From Zantedeschia hybrid cultivar (Eukaryota > Streptophyta > Magnoliopsida > Alismatales > Araceae): DNA of 64,000 nt. Where the stretch lies: the NCBI GenBank assembly GCA_030544215.1, contig JARZZO010000013.1:48379196-48443195 (forward strand), given 5' to 3'. The position numbers and the translations under genes were made by a program. Below the pieces are notes generated by a model, which worked only from the letters and a program-made list of their open reading frames with translations, ran no database searches and had not been told where the DNA came from. Below are positions 58,601 to 64,000 of this stretch, piece by piece. The first letter of the stretch is position 1. Each line of letters starts with the position of its first letter.

Positions 58601-61600
58601 TCTGATCCGAAATAACACTGCATTAAAATGAACACCTGATCGCATCTCCGCCAGTTTCTCAGAATTGACGACCGCTACATATTGACCCAAAATAACACTT
58701 CGCATTCAAATGAAAGCCTGATCGCATCTGCAGCAATTTCCCAGAATTGACAACGACTACAGCTCAGTAATTATCAGAAAGGACAAAGTAGAGGTGATGA
58801 ATCCAGTAATTATAAAAAATCTATACTTATTTAGCGCGAATTTCTCATAAGATGCACCCATTTCGTTTCTGATCCCAGTAGAAAAACACAGACCGAAGCA
58901 AATGGACACAGCACACAAGTAGAGTTGATGATCCAATAGCAACAGTATTGTTGATCATCCCCCGCCTCCCGAACACATCAAGAGCACCTAAATCGTGCAA
59001 TCCATAATGATCTCATAACTTCCAGCACAACACAAATGACAGCACTCTCAGCGGAGTTGGCACAAATGATCTTCAAAGATGAACTTTTTGAGATACCTTC
59101 CAGCACTGGAGAGAGTTCCGCCTAAACCAGAACCACAGATAAAAATGTCTACTTTACCAGCTGTGTCATTCCATCTCTGGTCCTGTAAATGGAAAGAAAG
59201 CCCAAAAATATCTGCATCACCATAAACAGAAAATAATTCAAGATCAGGGTAAAGAGAAAAAAAATCCAGATGAACAGGAACTTAGCAGAATAAAGGAAAA
59301 CTGTGAAATTTGGGATCATCTTTTTGTTCTTCTAAAGGCCTTATCCCACCAATCTGGGTTCAATTTAGGACTCAAGGTCATGGACTATCAGACTTTAAAT
59401 TAACTACTCAACATATCAGCAAAGTTTTCTTAAAATGGTGTTATTATGTATTTCATAGCTTTTCTCAGCCATTTCAGCCCTCCCAGGCTTCTAATAGAAA
59501 CATCCTTCAATTAACAGTGTCAATTTTAGAGAACTATGTAAATGATAATGAAATCAATAACAATCAGAAAATTATCCTAGAATAGTCCTAGAAAGAAATA
59601 CAGGTTATTCAATCTTTTTCTACATTGTTTCTTTACTCAGCACCAAATCAAGTAGATATGATGATGGCAGTAAGAACCCATGACGCCATGAGAGTGAAAA
59701 TTGCAGCACCTTCAGGAGAATGCCACATGCACCCTCACAATCTAAACCTGCCCAGTTTAGACTGTTTCCAGTGTAACCCAAATGCAAGAGAGGTCCACAA
59801 ATGCACCAAACATAAATCCATTAACAAACCATGAGGCAAATGCAAAGACCATATAGATCAATACTTAAAGGAAAGGCAAAGAGAAAACTTAAATTGAGGA
59901 GAGAAACCTGAATTGAGGGTAAAGAAAAAGTTCCTAATCAGAGGATGAAGATATCTCAAATGTGTCCTCATGAGGAACTTATGTTATATCATCCTCGTAT
60001 TTATTAAGTAACTTACTGCTTGCAAAAATAGATGTAAGTGCATCCTCTTTTGACGTATCAATTGAAGAGACATCATCACGAAGCTAGTGCATCCCAAAGC
60101 TTGTACAGTAGTAGGATCCAATAAACTTTTATATTTGTTTAACACCCTACTCTCAGTATTAAAAGCTGATTCTGATGCCATAGTAGACATTGGAATTGCC
60201 AACACATCACGGGTCATTAATGCAAGCACCGGATATTTAGAAGAGTTAGTCTTCCACCATTTTAAATGTCCAAATTATCCTCTGGTCTTGCTAGTTCTTC
60301 CAAATAAATATGCAAATCAGATTTTTTTGATGAGACCAACGATGATTGATGAAGAAATTGATCAAACTCTATGTACATAGATTTCAATGTGCTTCGGGAG
60401 GAGGAGTTTATTCTCTTTGATATATTAGTCGCACAAGAAACATTGACACCTCTACTATCAGATGAGATATCATATCTTGTAGGCACAACAGCAGCATACA
60501 TAGTCTCTTCACTAATCTTTCATTGCAATTGAATGAGAAGCAGGCCTTACTTACAGTAGAACAAAAAATGTGAGCAACTGTTATACTTAAATGAACAGAA
60601 ATTTGAACTAGCTCATCCAAGACAGAAGGTATTGGACCTGCAATCAGAAAAATATGCTTTGGATCAACTTCTATTAGACAGCAAGGGATGCAGAAAAGAA
60701 CTAGCTGTGCAAGTGTCGATCCTTAACTCTGATATAACGAATCTAGATGCTGACTGCTGAGCTAGACAATGCAAGGGAAAACTTAGGATATACATGCAAC
60801 ATTTAGAGAGGGAGGTTAGAGAGAAATTAGAGGCAGCAATATCATGTTTAACTTCTCTTTTGCACGAAAAATAAGAGCTGTTAGATTTTTCTGAGCAATC
60901 TCATGGGATCATGCGATAAATGAAACCCAAACCAAGTTCAAAATTTGGCAAAGGAGGCCAGCATAGTTTGCCCATAACCCGAATCTGAGTGTACATAGAA
61001 GATGACAAATTGACAATGTCTCAATCCCCGTTCTGAACAGACAAACTTAAGATTCTTAAGTTGTCATTTTACTAAGAAGCAAGAAACAAAATGCTGCAAC
61101 ATGCATGGAGAATATCAGAAAACACTACAACATAGTTTTAGTAAACAAAGAGCAATTTCCAAACCCAGATTCTCCCAACCAACATGCTCTCCTTCAACGA
61201 GCTGGTGGTGCTAAGGGAGACCCTGAAGAAGGTCTTCAAGCTGATCTGAATTTCTGACGCTATTCACAATCCAAACCCCTCTGGCTCCTGTGTTGTTCTG
61301 GGTCTGCAAGTCACGTATTACAATGGAGGGAGAACATAAACGCCCTGCACATAATGCAAACCCTAGTTCATGATGGTGGATAAGGAGCACTTGGGGGCAG
61401 AAGTATTGTGTCGGCTGTAGAAAGAGCTTGAGGATGAGCACCTGTGAAGAAGAGCACTGCATCAAGGAGCACCACAAGCAGATGCACAAATGGGGGAGGA
61501 GCGCCGAGCAGATCTGCTAGGAGGGGGAGAGTTGTGAGCAGATGTGGGGGAGGAGGAACTTTGTGAGTAGATGCCCCAGATGAGCGCCACTGCTGCAAGA

Positions 61601-62361
61601 AGATGGATGGTGGAGGAGTGGAGCAGCGCTGCGGCTGCGAGCAGGTGGACGATGGAGGAGTGCCACTGATGTGAGAAGATGCACGATGGAGGAGGAGGAG
61701 CGGCGCCGCCAGGAGCAGATACACCGGAGAACGCCACCGCGGCTGGAGGATGCCACCGCCGCCGGAGGATGCCACTGCTGCAAGAGGGAGAGTCGAGAGG
61801 GAACCCTAGGACCGATCCGAGATCTGGCATTCTGGACTCAGGACTTTGAGAGGCCGAAATCCGCTCTGAAATAACCATGTTCGGGCAGAACCCGAATCCT
61901 AAATCGTCCATTTTTGGATCACAGCCTGTGACCCGAATCCGGTTCTTTTTACAGATCCGGATCGGGTTTCCGGATCCCGCCGATCCTTTAACACCCCTAT
62001 ATGTGTATGGTCCATCATAATGTAATCAAGAGCTGCTGCTTACACTGCTTAGATTGCTGGCAACTGCTTAACTTTTCCTGTTTTTTTCTAAAGTGGGGTT
62101 CACCTTATTGGAATGAAATCTCGTTGCTTTTACTTCTAGATTATTGTATGTTACCATTCTGCTGGCAGTTTTATTATTTGTCTTATCGATTATTAGGTGT
62201 TGCACACGTACATGACCTGTTAAAGGCAAAATTTCATCTTTGTCAGCAATAACTCCGTTCATCTTTTCCCTTGCAACATCTTGCTAGGATGATACACCCT
62301 TTGGTGGATGTTTCAGGGTCCTAGGAAGAAAATACTGCTGGCTTTGGATTCCAGAGCTTAG
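46641..62361 (+). CDS. SAM-domain protein, six exons, 212 aa, TE-filled introns
   Basis: A small plant protein with a C-terminal sterile alpha motif (SAM), a helical domain for protein oligomerisation or RNA binding; cellular role not established from sequence. Exons: 46641-46750, 54825-54892, 54998-55275, 57859-57933, 58014-58076, 62317-62361. All introns are GT-AG, phases join, and the total is 639 nt including the TAG. The N-terminus MYADQVAAGKKRSVKERLNG and then QRQDDDRWKHDLYEDNEEPQ are typical of this plant family. Next come DLRLKLQKK (67-75), VRDLREKLSG (89-98) and a Lys/Ala/Thr-rich linker. The SAM domain covers about 155-212 (LGLEKYLITFQAEE, MTDEDLKALGI, GPRKKILLAL). Exon 3 uses a weak acceptor (attaag) chosen because it keeps the family motif and frame. 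Introns 1 (8,074 bp) and 5 (4,240 bp) carry transposons. No coding defect is visible, so splicing is presumably intact. Confidence 0.93.
47490..47585. repeat. Short inverted GCCTAGGCG-type repeat in SAM-gene intron 1
   Basis: A compact block with CATCGCCTAGGCGTTTGAGG and GGCGACCCCCTGGTCGCC palindromes, of the kind common as debris of non-autonomous plant transposons. No ends defined. Confidence 0.35.
48493..52586 (+). mobile_element. hAT DNA transposon 1, 4,094 bp
   Basis: Inserted in the RTE LINE with a perfect 8-bp TSD, CCTGCAAT (48485-48492 and 52587-52594), the length diagnostic of hAT. Terminal inverted repeats are imperfect: CAAGGTTCAAAAACTCGG on the left, CAAAGTTAAGAAACCCGA reading in from the right. 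It encodes a degenerate transposase at 48879-52299. Subterminal regions are rich in GATCGG motifs on both sides, possible transposase-binding repeats. Confidence 0.93.
48879..52299 (+). pseudogene. hAT transposase (BED finger, DUF659, dimerisation), broken
   Basis: Cut-and-paste transposase. The ATG at 48879 gives MASQGAAERSSGN. A BED zinc finger follows (VQCKYCNRIVSGG...FKQHLAG), broken by TGA at 49022 where CGA would fit. Further recognisable parts are GLYYESMIEIIQKVGKG near 49690, a DUF659-like core with LMCDGWT at about 49865, AGTVFWKSIDASGK near 50032, VTDNAAAFKLAGQ at about 50150, and the hAT C-terminal dimerisation region VLSQTTSSSGCERNWSTF near 51240-51300. Acidic and tyrosine-rich tails follow to a stop near 52298. 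Several stops and at least one frameshift (about 49660) are present. Introns at about 49260-49355 and 50800-50890 are plausible. Inactive as it stands. Confidence 0.88.
53041..53800. repeat. (TTA)n/(TTG)n modular low-complexity tract
   Basis: Several repeats of the module TTTCTCCTCTTTCACATTTT, TATTAATATTTCTATCTCC, (TTA)n, (TTG)n, AATCTCTTAAGATAATAAT inside Helitron-like element H2. Isoleucine- and leucine-rich ORFs here are low-complexity artefacts. Confidence 0.8.
55276..57858 (+). other. SAM-gene intron 3, 2.6 kb, nothing recognised
   Basis: A large intron between the linker exon and the first SAM exon. Ordinary AT-rich plant intron composition; no TE ends, coding domain or RNA gene that I can support. 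Confidence 0.6.
58442..61999 (-). mobile_element. hAT DNA transposon 2 in SAM-gene intron 5, antisense
   Basis: Terminal repeats are TAGGGGTGTCAACGG (58444) and, from the right, TAGGGGTGTTAAAGG (61999), with GATCCGGAT-rich subterminal sequence at both ends. The flanks TATGTGTT (58434-58441) and TATGTGTA (62000-62007) form a 7-of-8 target duplication. It encodes only the C-terminal part of a transposase on the minus strand. The right (5') side, about 61380-61800, holds imperfect repeats of CCACTGCTGCAAG and GGAGGATGCCACCGC type. Probably a deleted, non-autonomous copy. Confidence 0.85.
59984..60501 (-). pseudogene. hAT transposase C-terminal dimerisation region, fragment
   Basis: On the minus strand, KSDLHIYLEELARPEDNLDI ends near 60262. 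After a frameshift, KWWKTNSSKYPVLALMTRDV and then IPMSTMASESAFNTESRVLN, YKSLLDPTTVQAL follow (about 60265-60080). This is the conserved hAT dimerisation block, which transposase uses to multimerise. Nothing upstream (60510-61999) gives a BED finger or catalytic core, so most of the gene is gone. Confidence 0.85.
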
Positions 62362-62884
62362 ATTCGTGTAGCGCAGTCACACCTCGAGGCAAGCTTTGCT
62401 GTTCTCTCATTGGTGACGTTCAGGCTGCTGGATCTTGGAGCTGCCTGCGTGGTCTTTGCATCTAACATGTATCTGAAACATGGTGTCAGGCCGAATCTTT
62501 TCTGATCTCTGCATATATGTTTCTACGTACCTATTAACTAGTTGATTATATCAAACTTCCCGTGGTGTTTTTTTGGTTCAGCGGTGTAGTTGTATGAATG
62601 TTTTCAATTATGTTTTTCGTTGTTCTTTTGCATGTCTAGTGAGTAGTGACCACCCTTTAGCTGTGTCTTCACTTGGCGTAAATATTAAGGGTATATTTGA
62701 GGAAGCTCATAATTTTTCACTTTCACTTGCAACATAAAAGAGGGTGTTTCACTGTTTTGACTGTTGCACCAACCAATCCCTGCTACAGAACTCCATTTTT
62801 TTTTTTCTCTTAACAAGCCCTATTTTAGAACTTTGTTTGAAAGTCAAAAGATTACATAAATGACTTAACAAGGATTAAACTTTT
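62362..62884 (+). other. SAM-gene 3' UTR and downstream flank
   Basis: Sequence after the TAG at 62359-62361. No obvious second gene; the polyadenylation site cannot be fixed from sequence alone. Confidence 0.5.
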
Positions 62885-63753
62885 CTCCTCAAAATAAATT
62901 TGTAGAGGATTGTGGAAGCGGGAAAAGTGCTGTTCATGAATTGCCGGATGTGTCGTGAAGATGAGGAATAATCTTTTGGGTTTGAGTAATACTTTTGCTG
63001 CATCGAGGGCGCCATGTGCACCAACCCTCAGTGAAGTGGAGTGGGTATATAGAAAAAAAGTATTTTTAAAATTTTTTTAGGTGGGCTTGGAGGTGTCCTA
63101 CATGTCTGAATAAATTGATCTCTGATCGGATGATTCAAAAAAAAAATCTAAAAAGTAAAAAATTGAGTCTCAACGAACAGTAAAAATATTTTTAGTGGGT
63201 TGAGTTTAATAAAGGTTTTTGATTTTTCAGATTTTTTTTTGGATCGTCTAATTAGAGATCGGCCTGTACGGACAAGTAAGACATTTTAGGGCTCACTTAA
63301 AAATTTTTTAATTTTTTTTTATTTAACCACTGCATTGAGGGACGGTGCAAATATCTTTAAAATCTTTAGAAAGGTATACTTGTATCTCTTAATTTAATGA
63401 TTTTATATAAATATTCTTCAATTTATTATTTTTTGTATATATACCTTTTAATTTACTAAAATCTTGCATTATGTATCCTCGACACCTTTGATGACGTCAT
63501 GAGTTATGTAATATTTTTGACATATTTCGATGAAATTCACTTAAGTTTAACGGAAGAGTTATAAATGTAACATTTGTGAAGGTTTTAAAGGTATTGATGG
63601 TAATATGTGAGAGTTGGAGGTATACATGCAAATACAGTATTTTTGAAGAGTATATATATAAAAAATCCTAATCTTTCCCCCCTCGAGATAAATTTGTAGA
63701 GAGCTGTGGAAGCGTAAAAATACTGTTCATGAATTGTGAGACATGTCATTAAG
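62885..63753. repeat. Direct repeats of about 75 bp flanking MITE-like DNA
   Basis: 62885-62960 and 63679-63753 are diverged direct repeats (shared ATAAATTTGTAGAG, TGTGGAAGCG, CTGTTCATGAATTG). Between them lie the fold-back element at 63017-63349 and a second AT-rich inverted stretch (GGTATACTTGTATCTC near 63373; GAGGTATACATGCAAATAC near 63618). Confidence 0.6.
63017..63349. repeat. Fold-back MITE-like element, copy C
   Basis: The clearest copy of the family. Terminal repeats are TGCACCAACCCTCAGTGAAG on the left and TGCACCGTCCCTCAATGCAG reading in from the right. Longer arms share the GATCTCTGATCGG / GATCGGCCTGTAC region. The centre reads CTCAACGAACAGTAAAAA and TTTAGTGGGTTGAGTTTAAT. No coding capacity and no clear TSD, so the superfamily is unknown. 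Confidence 0.55.
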
Positions 63754-64000
63754 CCTCCTTTTTCTCAAGAAAAAAACTCTTAAGCTATTGTTTTCTTTTT
63801 CTTTAATCTTGAAGGAACCTATGATCCACTCGCAGACTGTTTGAGGTACGGTGAATTTATGACCGCATTGCCTTTATGATCTTCACGAATAGCAAATATA
63901 ACCTACAAATAAGTTGTTATTTACAATGCCCCTACATTTTATAAAAAAGAGTAGTGCGGTGCAGCCAAAAGGAATTTTTTTGAACCTTTTTCAAGCTTTG
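63754..64000. other. Right-edge flank, nothing recognised
   Basis: AT-rich DNA without an identifiable feature. Confidence 0.5.

Noticed and set aside
61368..61911. Ser/His/Pro-rich ORFs of 135-149 aa on the minus strand
   Set aside because: Imperfect GC-rich repeats in the 5' part of hAT 2; no BED finger or transposase core.

Overview
This is nuclear DNA from a flowering plant. The evidence is two spliced genes with plant-type exons (an ARPC4 actin-nucleator subunit and a plant SAM-domain protein), GC-rich first exons, long introns, plant initiator-tRNA-Met primer sites (TGGTATCAGAGC) and a dense set of LTR retrotransposons, hAT transposons, an RTE-type LINE and Helitron-like elements. I cannot place it below the angiosperms. 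No bacterial operon, phage, CRISPR array, rRNA or tRNA gene is visible.

Layout. (1) 1-4579, minus strand: the 5' six exons of ARPC4; the remaining 3' exons lie beyond the left edge. (2) 4775-6080: a Helitron-like element ending about 200 bp from the ARPC4 start codon. (3) 6.1-15.5 kb: AT-rich gene-free DNA with microsatellites, a 120-bp tandem duplication and copies of a fold-back MITE-like family. (4) 15523-45615: one old Ty1/copia element blown up to 30 kb by nested insertions. A Ty3/gypsy chromovirus (16139-28488) sits in its leader and itself carries two solo LTRs (18914-20497 and 25582-27979). A second, inverted solo LTR of the latter family (30064-41949) splits the copia zinc knuckle and is itself split by a very young non-autonomous gag-pro LTR element (31360-41176, minus strand). 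Nearly every layer is bounded by a perfect 5-bp target-site duplication (TSD) that I could read. (5) 46641-62361, plus strand: a six-exon SAM-domain gene. Intron 1 holds a Helitron-like element containing an RTE LINE that contains a 4.1-kb hAT; intron 5 holds a second hAT in antisense. (6) 62.4-64 kb: 3' flank with MITE-like elements between direct repeats.

Only the two host genes and the gag-pro ORF of the young element look intact. The other element ORFs carry many stops, often at positions where CAG, CGA or TGG would be expected. The most unusual signal is structural. The young element has ten consecutive 9-bp-stem hairpins in its 5' leader and thirteen related hairpin units in higher-order blocks in each LTR. 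The unrelated solo-LTR family also carries clusters of GGCGTC...GACGCC hairpins.

TSDs, repeat counts and LTR differences were read by eye without alignment software.
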